From: an uncultured Tenacibaculum sp.
Lineage (GTDB): Bacteria > Bacteroidota > Bacteroidia > Flavobacteriales > Flavobacteriaceae
DNA: 64,000 nucleotides
NCBI RefSeq assembly: GCF_947495995.1
Contig: NZ_CANMAX010000012.1
Location: 1-64,000 of the forward strand
Reading direction: 5' to 3'
This document shows positions 24,128 through 32,437 of this stretch, piece by piece; the stretch's first letter is position 1; each line of letters opens with the position of its first letter. Below the pieces are notes generated by a model. The model saw only the letters and a program-made list of their open reading frames with translations. It was not told the origin of the DNA and made no database searches. The translations under genes were made by a program, and so were the position numbers.

Positions 24128-26746
24128 TTAAGCAGAAATTCTCTTTAAATTTTCCGCATAAGTTTTACTTACAGGAATCGTAGCATCAAAAACACTTACT
24201 TCTTTATTTCCTTTAATTTCCACAACTTTATCTAATCGAACATAATAAGAACGGTGTACTTTCGTGTATTCTACTAAATCTGGTAAGTCGTAATAAAAAT
24301 CGTCTAGTTTTTTACGTATCAAATACTTCTTATTTTCTGTGTAAATTTCAACATAATTTCTCGAAGATTTAAAGTACCCAATCTCATTAGAAATCAGCTT
24401 GATTATCTTTCCATCACTTTTGATACTGATATATAATTCTTCCTTTTTATTTCTTAACTTATTTAACAACGTAAAATAGATTGCTTTAAAGTGCTTTCTA
24501 TTAAAGGTTAAAACATTGAATCTAAATAAGGAAAAAACGAATACCATGGTGATTAGAAAGATTAATAATGAAAACCACCACGTTTTCCAAAATGGAGTTT
24601 CTACAGTAATTGATTTCTGAATACATTCTAACCATTGATCATCATCTGTTTTAACTTGAAGTTTAAATAAGTAGTTTCCGTGAGATAAATTTGGCAAATC
24701 AATCGACGTATTCGAAGTGTAATTCCATTCATCGTTTTCTTTAATTTTATACCTATAAAGTGCGTTACTTTCGTTTTTAAATGATATCGATTTAAATGAT
24801 ATCTTTAAGTCTGGTTTCGGGCAATCCAATTCAATAAAATCCTTAAAAGGCAACACTTGATTTCCTAAAGTAACTTTATCTATCTGAAGCCACTTTTTTT
24901 CTATGTTTTTGTTGCTATCCATTACATCTTTTGAAAAACTAAATAATCCTTCTTTAGACGCTATGTAGATTTTATCTTTTATTAGCTCTATATCTAAAAT
25001 CTCAGAACATAATAATCCTTGATCTACAGATAATTCTTTTATTTCGTACGTATTGTTTTTGAATAAAGTAACTTTATTAAGTCCTCTATTAGTTCCTACC
25101 CAAATTGTATAAGGATCTTCAACAAAAACTTCGGTACAGATATCACTTAGCAAGCCATCACTTTTATCAATTGAAAAAATAGTTTCGTTCTTTTTAATTA
25201 TCAAACCTTTTCCCATTGTAGTCATATATACATTTCCAAATTTTGAATCTATATCTGTAATTCGGTAAGAGAATAATGGTGATTCTTCTTTTAATGATCT
25301 TAAAGTTTGGTCTTTATAGGTATATAATCCTCCCAATGTACCTATTAAAACTTCATCTTTATTTTTAGAAATATCAAAAATTCGTTCTGGAACATGTATC
25401 ACTTTATAAACATCGTCTTCAAGTAATTCAAATGAGTTTTTTGTAAATCCAAAAGTACTTTCAGCATCATCTGAAGCTCCATAAATATAAAATCGTAATT
25501 TTCTCTTTTTGTCTAGAAATGAATTCTGACCGTAATCTCCATAATAAATATGTTTCTTGGTTTTATCAAACTCTACATAAGCAGGATAACTCTTGTCTGA
25601 CTTATACAGCGATACAAAGTCTGTTTCTTCTTTTTTTAAAACTTCTCCGTTATGAAAAGCTAGAAACAATTCATCGTTATTATCTTTAGTAAGTTCTATC
25701 GGATAACTTTTAAATGATTTGTATAAAATTGATGGATTTTTACAGTAAAACACACCTGCATTAAGTGTAGCAATCCAAATTCCACCTTCGTGGTCTTTAA
25801 ACAATTTTGTTACTGATTCATTTTCTAATAGATGTTGCTTAACATCACCTTCTAAATCTACAATAGTTACACCTCGATATTGATATCCCATCCAAAAAAG
25901 ATCATCAGCATATTTACCACTCATAATGGCGATTCCCTTACCTCGCTTCATCTTTTTCTGATTCATAATTTGATCTGAAGCATCTATTTTTGAATAGTAA
26001 TTTCCGAAAGTGGCTATTTTACATTTCGATTTTGGAAAGTTTAAAATTCGAGTGTAATTAGAATTATCATCAAAATAACTTAGGTCCCAATTCAACTTTA
26101 TCTCTGAATTCTTGTAATGATTATCGTTATCTTTAAATATGAAGTTAGGTGTAGCATTTACAATTTTAAAATTGTACTTTCTTTTATTCTTTGGAGTTAC
26201 AACATAAGGTTTATCTGTAACTTTTCCAGAGGAACTTATTTTTAAAAATCCATTGAGTTTTTGAAACCCTAATAGTAAATCATTCTCTTCAGAAATTACC
26301 AAATTGGTAATAATAGCCTTTTTTGCTATATGATCTAAAACGGATTGATTAAACCTATACTCATGAAAACCTTCTTTCTTATTTTTAAAATAAAAAAGTT
26401 TATGATTCTGAGTAGTACACCATATAGTTCCATCTTTCTGTTCGTAGAAATTAAATATCACGTTATCAGGCAAACCATCAGACAATGTATATCTTCTAAA
26501 AGTTTTTCCGTCGTAACTAGTTAAACCACGATCTGTAGCAAACCATAAATATCCATGAGAATCTTGAGTAATATCATAAACTTCAGAACTCGAAAGTCCA
26601 TCTATGGCTGTATAGTTTTTAAAGTACAAATGTTGAGCATTTGTAACCTTAAAACTTAATAATAGCAATAAAAAAGTAACATACTTTAACGTAAAAAAAT
26701 AGCAATAGTTTTTTGTTTCAAAACTTGCGTTAACAAATTTGATCAT
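24128..26746 (-). CDS. Membrane propeller sensor with C-terminal LytTR DNA-binding domain
   Basis: 872 residues: signal/anchor region (to about residue 38), a long series of two-component-regulator propeller repeats (DGLSSSEVYDITQDSHGYLWFATDRGL, DGTIW, GGIWIATLNAGVF), a Y_Y_Y domain (about 640-705), one membrane helix (about 718-739) and a LytTR DNA-binding domain (about 770-872, with KVHRSYYVRLDKV). There is no histidine kinase or receiver domain, so this is a one-component transmembrane regulator: an outside signal would act directly on DNA-binding. It sits 242 bp upstream of the tandem GG-peptide unit on the same strand, making it a candidate regulator of those peptides. Confidence 0.88.
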   Translation of the reverse strand: MIKFVNASFETKNYCYFFTLKYVTFLLLLLSFKVTNAQHLYFKNYTAIDGLSSSEVYDITQDSHGYLWFATDRGLTSYDGKTFRRYTLSDGLPDNVIFNFYEQKDGTIWCTTQNHKLFYFKNKKEGFHEYRFNQSVLDHIAKKAIITNLVISEENDLLLGFQKLNGFLKISSSGKVTDKPYVVTPKNKRKYNFKIVNATPNFIFKDNDNHYKNSEIKLNWDLSYFDDNSNYTRILNFPKSKCKIATFGNYYSKIDASDQIMNQKKMKRGKGIAIMSGKYADDLFWMGYQYRGVTIVDLEGDVKQHLLENESVTKLFKDHEGGIWIATLNAGVFYCKNPSILYKSFKSYPIELTKDNNDELFLAFHNGEVLKKEETDFVSLYKSDKSYPAYVEFDKTKKHIYYGDYGQNSFLDKKRKLRFYIYGASDDAESTFGFTKNSFELLEDDVYKVIHVPERIFDISKNKDEVLIGTLGGLYTYKDQTLRSLKEESPLFSYRITDIDSKFGNVYMTTMGKGLIIKKNETIFSIDKSDGLLSDICTEVFVEDPYTIWVGTNRGLNKVTLFKNNTYEIKELSVDQGLLCSEILDIELIKDKIYIASKEGLFSFSKDVMDSNKNIEKKWLQIDKVTLGNQVLPFKDFIELDCPKPDLKISFKSISFKNESNALYRYKIKENDEWNYTSNTSIDLPNLSHGNYLFKLQVKTDDDQWLECIQKSITVETPFWKTWWFSLLIFLITMVFVFSLFRFNVLTFNRKHFKAIYFTLLNKLRNKKEELYISIKSDGKIIKLISNEIGYFKSSRNYVEIYTENKKYLIRKKLDDFYYDLPDLVEYTKVHRSYYVRLDKVVEIKGNKEVSVFDATIPVSKTYAENLKRISA

Positions 26747-26877
26747 TAATAATAGGTTGGTTAATAGTTAATAGAACATCAGTTCTTTACCAAAAATAAT
26801 AACTAACCTATATTGAAAATGTTAAAAAACACTTACAATTTTTATAAAATTATGATTTTACGTTAAAAAGATTCAAT

Positions 26878-28200
26878 TTAGAAATCTTGATTTACGTCCC
26901 AAGCCTCAATAATGTCTTTAAATGTTTTAATAAACATTCCACCTAAAGCACCATTTACAACTCTATGATCATAAGAATGAGATACAATCATTTTGTGACG
27001 TATACCGATTAAATCTCCTTGTGGAGTCTCAATTACAGCTGGTTTCTTAATAATAGCTCCTAAAGCTAAAATTGCAACTTGCGGTTGGTTAATAATTGGT
27101 GTACCTGTTATACTACCAAAACTACCAATGTTAGTTACTGTATAAGTACCTCCTTGAATATCGTCTGGTTTTAACTTATTGGCTCTTGATCTTGTTGCTA
27201 AGTCATTAACTTTTTTAGTCATACCAACTAAACTTAATTCATCAGCATTTTTAATTACTGGTACGATTAAGTTTCCATCAGGAAGTGCAGCAGCCATACC
27301 TAAATTAATATTACCTCTTTTAATGATTTTGTCACCATCTAAAGAAATATTAATCATAGGGTGTTTCTTTATTGTTTGTGCAACAGCTTGCATGAAGATT
27401 GGAGTAAATGTTAACTTCTCTCCTTCTCTTTGTTGGAAAGCATTTTTAACTTTATTTCTCCAGTTTACAATGTTTGTAACATCAATTTCGATAAACGACT
27501 GAACGTGAGGAGAAGTTTGTACTGAATCTACCATGTGTTTAGAGATCAGTTTACCCATTCTACTCATTTCAATAATTTCATCTTCTCCACTCATTTGAAC
27601 AGGTGCCGGAGCTGGAGCAGCTTTCTTAGGCTTTTCTATATCAAATTGAATAGCATCGTTAGATTTAACAGGAGCATTACCTCTATTTTGAACATAAGAT
27701 AAGATGTCATTTTTAGTAACTCTACCTTCTTTTCCTGTTCCAGAAATTCCTTCTAATTCACTTAAAGAAATTCCTTCTTTTTGTGCGATGCTTTTTACTA
27801 ATGGAGAATAAAAACGATCACTAGAACTTGTATCTATAGCAGTAGATGTAGTTTCTTTGGCAACTTCTACAGTTTTTTCAACTTCAGCAACTGCTTGTGC
27901 AGGAGCTTCGTTTGATGGCGTATCGTTTGAAACACTTGCTGTACTAGCTACATCTTCACCTTCGGTTTCGATAATAGCAATAGTTTGTCCTACTTGTACT
28001 ACAGCGTCTTTTTCGAATAAAATTTCAACTAATTTTCCTTCTACTTCACTTGGCACTTCACTATCAACCTTATCAGTTGCTACTTCAACAATTGTATCAT
28101 CTAATTCGATAGTATCGCCAACTTCTTTTAACCATGAAGTTATTGTTGCTTCTGCAACACTTTCACCCATTTTAGGAAGCTTTAGTTCAAATTTTGCCAT
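26878..28200 (-). CDS. 2-oxoacid dehydrogenase E2 (dihydrolipoyl acyltransferase)
   Basis: 440 residues: N-terminal lipoyl domain with lipoylated K44 in ATDKVDSE, an Ala/Glu/Thr linker, a peripheral E1/E3-binding domain (about 128-165, SPLVKSIAQKEGISLSELEGISGTGKEGRVTKNDI in outline), a second linker, and the catalytic acyltransferase domain ending with SYDHRVVNGALGG (active-site His and Asp/Asn region). It transfers the acyl group to CoA in the pyruvate or branched-chain 2-oxoacid dehydrogenase complex. Motifs favour the branched-chain type, but E1 and E3 genes are absent here, so substrate is uncertain. Confidence 0.92.
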   Translation of the reverse strand: MAKFELKLPKMGESVAEATITSWLKEVGDTIELDDTIVEVATDKVDSEVPSEVEGKLVEILFEKDAVVQVGQTIAIIETEGEDVASTASVSNDTPSNEAPAQAVAEVEKTVEVAKETTSTAIDTSSSDRFYSPLVKSIAQKEGISLSELEGISGTGKEGRVTKNDILSYVQNRGNAPVKSNDAIQFDIEKPKKAAPAPAPVQMSGEDEIIEMSRMGKLISKHMVDSVQTSPHVQSFIEIDVTNIVNWRNKVKNAFQQREGEKLTFTPIFMQAVAQTIKKHPMINISLDGDKIIKRGNINLGMAAALPDGNLIVPVIKNADELSLVGMTKKVNDLATRSRANKLKPDDIQGGTYTVTNIGSFGSITGTPIINQPQVAILALGAIIKKPAVIETPQGDLIGIRHKMIVSHSYDHRVVNGALGGMFIKTFKDIIEAWDVNQDF

Positions 28201-28222
28201 AATATAGATCGTTTTTGCATTG

Positions 28223-28230
28223 CAAAAATA
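28223..28230 (-). promoter_or_regulatory. -7 promoter element for the E2 gene
   Basis: TATTTTTG on the minus strand, 23 bp upstream of the start codon at 28200. No clear -33 element. Confidence 0.5.
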
Positions 28231-28453
28231 GTAAATATATTTGATTTATTTATTATTAAATCAAACACAAAACTGCTTTTATTTTGCGAATACCATAAAA
28301 AACAACAAAACATCACTAGTTTTTTTAAGTATATTTTAAGAAAAAACGTTTTTTTAACGTGTTAACATACAGCAATTTGAGCATAAAGCATTAAAAAATT
28401 GCTATATAAACAGACTATCAAACAATTAAATAGTAAAAAATTGGATTAAAAAA

Positions 28454-28489
28454 CCCATAATTATACTAAAGGTGAAGTAAAATTATGGG
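28454..28489 (-). terminator. Terminator of the alpha/beta-hydrolase operon
   Basis: Stem CCCATAATT (28454-28462) / AATTATGGG (28481-28489). On the minus strand it is followed by TTTTTT. Confidence 0.7.
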
Positions 28490-28520
28490 CATAAATCACG
28501 AGCTAACTAGTTTTGATAGT

Positions 28521-29504
28521 CTAGTTATTTTTTAACCAAATCAGAAAATCAGTAAAAACATTATCCCAATGTCTTTCAAAAGTATTTTTACCTACTTTTT
28601 GAAAACTATGATTCAGATTTGGATATACTTTAAATGTCAGGTTTTCTTTTCCTTTTCTAATAAATTCTACAGGAATTAAATATGTTGATTCTATTGGTAC
28701 TGATGTATCTTTTGATCCCATTGCCACATATAAAGGAATATCTATTTGAATTAAATTTTCAATTGGTGATTCTGAAAAATGATACCATCTTTTATACGGA
28801 TGACCATACCAAGTTTTCTTAAGATCATCTTTATTTTTCATTATATCCTTGTATTTAGATAACAAAGAATCAATCTTTTGAATTCCTTCTTCTTCTGTAA
28901 TTTTCCCAGATAAAACATCTTTTCTAACAAATAATGGGAAATCATACCATTGCGAATTTCCTCCTCCCGACCAAAAACCTATGTGAGTAATTTTGTTATT
29001 AATTGTTCCTAGTTTTGCTACTACATCACTTCCTTCTGAATGTCCTACGACAACTATTTTGTTTGGTTTTGTCAATAATCTTTTAGTGATATCATTAATA
29101 ACGTTGTGGATTTGGTTCGCTCTGTATTGTAATGATAATCCTGAATAATAACTATCTGGTATTTGATATTCTTCATCTTTATCGTGACAAAAAACAACTC
29201 CTTTTTTAGAGACTATTACAAATGCATAATCTTCTGGTATCATTTGTAAATCAAAAGGCATTGTAGAACCTCTATATTTTTTCCCATCTTTTTTAAAGAA
29301 ACTGTAAAAAGGCTTTGAGTTTGAACCATGGATAAATAACAATATATTTTTCTTTGATGTTATTTTTCCTTTTGTATATATATGATAGTTAATTGTATCA
29401 TTCTTCGTTTCAATTGAATAATGTTTAAAACCTTTTATCGTATTACACTGACTGTATGTTAATCCGAAATTGATACAAAAAGTAATGACTAAAATCTTTT
29501 TCAT
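28521..29504 (-). CDS. Exported alpha/beta hydrolase
   Basis: About 327 residues from ATG 29504; a start 21 bp further upstream would overlap the preceding gene and spoil the signal peptide (MKKILVITFCINFGLTYSQ). Nucleophile elbow GHSEGS, an oxyanion-type HGSNSKPF segment, and a C-terminal NLNHSF His region preceded by GSKDTSVP (acid) complete the Ser-Asp-His triad. It is probably a secreted or periplasmic serine hydrolase or acylpeptidase-like enzyme; substrate unknown. It lies 10 bp downstream of the Ser-rich protein gene, so they form an operon closed by the terminator at 28454. Confidence 0.83.
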   Translation of the reverse strand: MKKILVITFCINFGLTYSQCNTIKGFKHYSIETKNDTINYHIYTKGKITSKKNILLFIHGSNSKPFYSFFKKDGKKYRGSTMPFDLQMIPEDYAFVIVSKKGVVFCHDKDEEYQIPDSYYSGLSLQYRANQIHNVINDITKRLLTKPNKIVVVGHSEGSDVVAKLGTINNKITHIGFWSGGGNSQWYDFPLFVRKDVLSGKITEEEGIQKIDSLLSKYKDIMKNKDDLKKTWYGHPYKRWYHFSESPIENLIQIDIPLYVAMGSKDTSVPIESTYLIPVEFIRKGKENLTFKVYPNLNHSFQKVGKNTFERHWDNVFTDFLIWLKNN

Positions 29505-29514
29505 AACAACTAGA

Positions 29515-30108
29515 TTAGTATCCATTTGAATTCATTTTTTCGCTTTCTCTTTTTACTTCTTTTAGGTTTTGGATAGAAGCTTCTAATTCTCTTTTTGCTC
29601 TTTCTAATCTAGCTTCTGCACTACTTACAGAGTTTCTTCTTTTATTTTGAAATGTATGTCTTTTGTGTGACGATATATATTCTTGAAGATCTTCTGCTAC
29701 TGCTTTTATTTTTCTATATAATCTTGTACTTGCTTCAGATTTATCAAGATAGATTGACATTCTGTTTTTAGATAAAGAGCATTCAAAAACAACTTCTCCG
29801 TTCTTTTCAATTTCCCAAACCTTTTCTCTTCTACTTTTAATGAATTTAATGTCTTCTAAAGCATCGGATAAAATATTCTCTACTCCTTCTCTTTTTGAAG
29901 CATGAAATTTAGATTTAAATTTAAATTGTGAATTTGAATCTGAAACACTTGTAGAACTACTTATTCTTGAAGATGATGAAGTTGTAACCTCGGTATGAGA
30001 ATTTGTACTATTTGGTGTTTTTGGTGGAGTTGGTATTGATGGTGAGTTTTGTGCACATGCACTAATTACTGTTAAAATTGATACTAGAGTGATTTTAATA
30101 AATTTCAT
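29515..30108 (-). CDS. Exported Ser-rich and coiled-coil protein, hypothetical
   Basis: 197 residues with a signal ending VISACAQ (a possible lipobox SAC at Cys18). Residues 22-60 are a low-complexity Ser/Thr/Pro linker, residues 65-125 a small mixed domain (KVWEIEKNGEVVFECSLSKNRMSIYLDKS), and residues 150-190 a charged helix (ARLERAKRELEASIQNLKEVKRESEK). No family recognised. It is in an operon with the hydrolase downstream and lies about 110 bp from the end of the two-component operon, whose output regulator ends at 30219. Confidence 0.65.
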   Translation of the reverse strand: MKFIKITLVSILTVISACAQNSPSIPTPPKTPNSTNSHTEVTTSSSSRISSSTSVSDSNSQFKFKSKFHASKREGVENILSDALEDIKFIKSRREKVWEIEKNGEVVFECSLSKNRMSIYLDKSEASTRLYRKIKAVAEDLQEYISSHKRHTFQNKRRNSVSSAEARLERAKRELEASIQNLKEVKRESEKMNSNGY

Positions 30109-30218
30109 AATGTTTAGTTTTTTCGTTTATAAATACACTCCAAAACTACTTTCATTTCTTCATTAAAAACTAGATTTTAAGTCCGTTAACCTAGCATTAA
30201 CCTACATGTGAAATACTA

Positions 30219-30917
30219 TTAACTTATCTTAAACTCTAAGCCAATTCCTCTTGAACTTTCTATCTTTATATTAATGTCTTTTTTGAAATACTTACGCAAC
30301 CTGCTTATGAAAACATCCATACTTCTTCCTGAGAAATAATCGTCGTTCTTCCATACAGCCTTTAAAATCTCTTCCCTTTTTAACATCTGGTTTTTATGTT
30401 CAAATAAAAACAGAATTAAACTCGCTTCTTTTTCAGTAAGTTGTTGTGATTCCCCATTAAAAACTAACGATAAACGTCTTTGATCAAACTCGTAAGCTCC
30501 AATTTGAATGACTTCTCCTTTATTTCCTTTAGTAACAATATGATTAGACCTATTAATTATATTTCGAATTCTTAAGACTAATTCATCTGCATCAAAAGGT
30601 TTCACTACATAATCATCGGCTCCTAATTTCAATCCTTTAATTTTATCTTCTTTTAGTTTTCTTGCGGTTAGAAAAATAAAAGGAACTTCTGGATTTACAT
30701 CTATAATTTGCTCAGCTAGAGTAAATCCGTCCATTTTTGGCATCATTACATCTAAGACACAGATATGAAAACTACTTTCTTTGAATTTCTCTAAAGCTTC
30801 TTCACCATTTTGAGCCCAAACGACAGTATAACCAGACATTTCTAGATATTGTTTCAGAAGATTACCAAAATCTACATCATCTTCCGCTAATAAAATATGT
30901 TCTTTTGTTTGAGTCAT
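30219..30917 (-). CDS. OmpR-family response regulator (RprY-like)
   Basis: 232 residues: receiver domain (acidic cluster at residues 12-14, phospho-acceptor D56 in CVLDVMMP, conserved KPFDADEL Lys) and a winged-helix OmpR/PhoB domain (about 130-230, LTEKEASLILFLFEHKNQMLKREEIL ... GRSMDVFISRLRKY). The ATG overlaps the kinase stop codon by one base, so the pair is translationally coupled. The sequence pattern resembles RprY of Bacteroides; that naming is moderate. It regulates transcription in the cytoplasm. Confidence 0.92.
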   Translation of the reverse strand: MTQTKEHILLAEDDVDFGNLLKQYLEMSGYTVVWAQNGEEALEKFKESSFHICVLDVMMPKMDGFTLAEQIIDVNPEVPFIFLTARKLKEDKIKGLKLGADDYVVKPFDADELVLRIRNIINRSNHIVTKGNKGEVIQIGAYEFDQRRLSLVFNGESQQLTEKEASLILFLFEHKNQMLKREEILKAVWKNDDYFSGRSMDVFISRLRKYFKKDINIKIESSRGIGLEFKIS

Positions 30918-32299
30918 TAATCTAAAGGTAATTTAATACTAAAAGTGGTTCCTTTTCCTTTTTCACTTTTTACTGAAATTGTTCCGTTATGTGCTTTTAT
31001 GATTTGATTGCTATAATACAACCCTAATCCTAAACCTTTCACATTATGAATATCTTTATTTTCAGCTCTGAAAAATTTATTAAAAATCTGTTGAATATCT
31101 TTCTTAGAAATTCCAATTCCGTTATCTGAAATTATAATTTCAATTCCTTTATTATGTTTTAGTTGAACTTTTAATTCAGTTCCACCGTATTTCACTGCAT
31201 TTTCCAAAATGTTAGACAATACAGTGCTCATGTAGAATTTATCGACTTCAATTAAAACATCATAATCACACATAACATTAGTTAAAGGAATATCTTTATT
31301 AGAGATTAAAAAATCGTCTACAATCTCTAAAACAAAATCATTCAGACTAACACTTTCCTTTTGTAATTCAATTTCATTATAACCTAAACTGTTATTTAAT
31401 ACTTGATCAACTAGTTTTTGCAATCTTATATTTTGCCTTTCTATTGTTTCTATAGTTGATTCAGCAAAATTGTTTTGCGCATTAAGGTCTTGCCTTTTCA
31501 ACATTTTTGTAGCTAAGGATAAAGTAGCTAAAGGTGTTTTTAACTCGTGTGTGATGTTATTAATAAAGTCCGTTTTAATATCTGCGATCTTTTTTTGCGT
31601 GATTAAGTTCTTAATAGAATAATAAAATAGTCCTATGACAAAAAGAAAAATACAAAAAGAGAAAATTAGTAGTCCTCTCATTTCAGTAAGAATGATGCTA
31701 TTCCAACCATCTATATTCATATAATTAACTGTTTTAAAAACTACATCATATTTACCTTTTCTAGTTTTTCCGCTTAATTTTCTTTCAAAACTTCTACTAG
31801 TTTCCCAAGTTGAAGTACCTAAACGTAATTCAGGGTCGTTTTCAAAATCGTAACCTACCAATCTTAAATCCTTTGCTTCTTTATCAAAATACAACGTATC
31901 TGTTTTTAAACTATCAACTAGAATAATACTCTGTAAAATCTTATGATATTTTAAATCATAATTTAAACTTTTGCCTTTTATTTCTTTTTTATATTCTGAA
32001 ATAAACCTCGGATTTAAAGAATCGTTTATAGCTTTTAATCTATTTAATAACATTTCTTTAGATAGTAAGTTGACTGTGAATTTATCTAAATCTTTAAGGA
32101 AAGTATTAGAAATTGCATCACTTATCGAATCTATTGGTGTTGCATAACTCCCGATTTTACCTACAATTTCACTTGTTTTATCGATAAAAGCTTCTTTACG
32201 TAAAGCATAAGTATTTTGTATTAATCTTGCTTGAATTAAAGACAAAGCTGAAAGCCCAATTATAGAAGCAACTACTAATAAAATTATTTTTTTAGACAT
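30917..32299 (-). CDS. Sensor histidine kinase (RprX-like)
   Basis: 460 residues: two membrane helices (about 5-25 and 208-230) flank a periplasmic sensor region; then a HisKA domain with the phosphorylated His at 251 (NNITHELKTPLATLSLA) and an HATPase_c domain with N-box (SNILENAVKYGG), G1 (DNGIGIS) and G2 (GLGLGLYYSN). It phosphorylates the overlapping downstream OmpR-type regulator. The signal is unknown. It is divergent from the helicase gene, with a 138-bp spacer holding both promoters. Confidence 0.92.
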   Translation of the reverse strand: MSKKIILLVVASIIGLSALSLIQARLIQNTYALRKEAFIDKTSEIVGKIGSYATPIDSISDAISNTFLKDLDKFTVNLLSKEMLLNRLKAINDSLNPRFISEYKKEIKGKSLNYDLKYHKILQSIILVDSLKTDTLYFDKEAKDLRLVGYDFENDPELRLGTSTWETSRSFERKLSGKTRKGKYDVVFKTVNYMNIDGWNSIILTEMRGLLIFSFCIFLFVIGLFYYSIKNLITQKKIADIKTDFINNITHELKTPLATLSLATKMLKRQDLNAQNNFAESTIETIERQNIRLQKLVDQVLNNSLGYNEIELQKESVSLNDFVLEIVDDFLISNKDIPLTNVMCDYDVLIEVDKFYMSTVLSNILENAVKYGGTELKVQLKHNKGIEIIISDNGIGISKKDIQQIFNKFFRAENKDIHNVKGLGLGLYYSNQIIKAHNGTISVKSEKGKGTTFSIKLPLD

Positions 32300-32437
32300 C
32301 TTTCAAAAATAGTATTTGTTCTTTTATTTCCTTTAGTTAACTATGCCATTAACCTTCAATTAACTTAAAAAAATCTGAATGAACTTGAAAAAGTTTGGTA
32401 GAAAAATATAATTTCGCACTGTTATACAATACGCTAT

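Larger units (their letters stand above)
28201..28520. other. 320-bp intergenic region
   Basis: Contains the E2 promoter (28223-28230), a featureless AT-rich stretch, and the terminator of the downstream-facing hydrolase gene (28454-28489). A second imperfect hairpin, TAACTAG / CTAGTTA, overlaps the hydrolase stop codon. No RNA gene seen. Confidence 0.5.

Noticed and set aside
24128-26746. Hybrid histidine kinase interpretation of the propeller protein
   Set aside because: After the Y_Y_Y domain and membrane helix there is no H-box or ATPase domain; the C-terminus is LytTR.
28504-28527. Plus-strand terminator-like hairpin TAACTAG/CTAGTTA
   Set aside because: No plus-strand gene precedes it; it lies on the hydrolase stop codon and a better minus-strand terminator is nearby.
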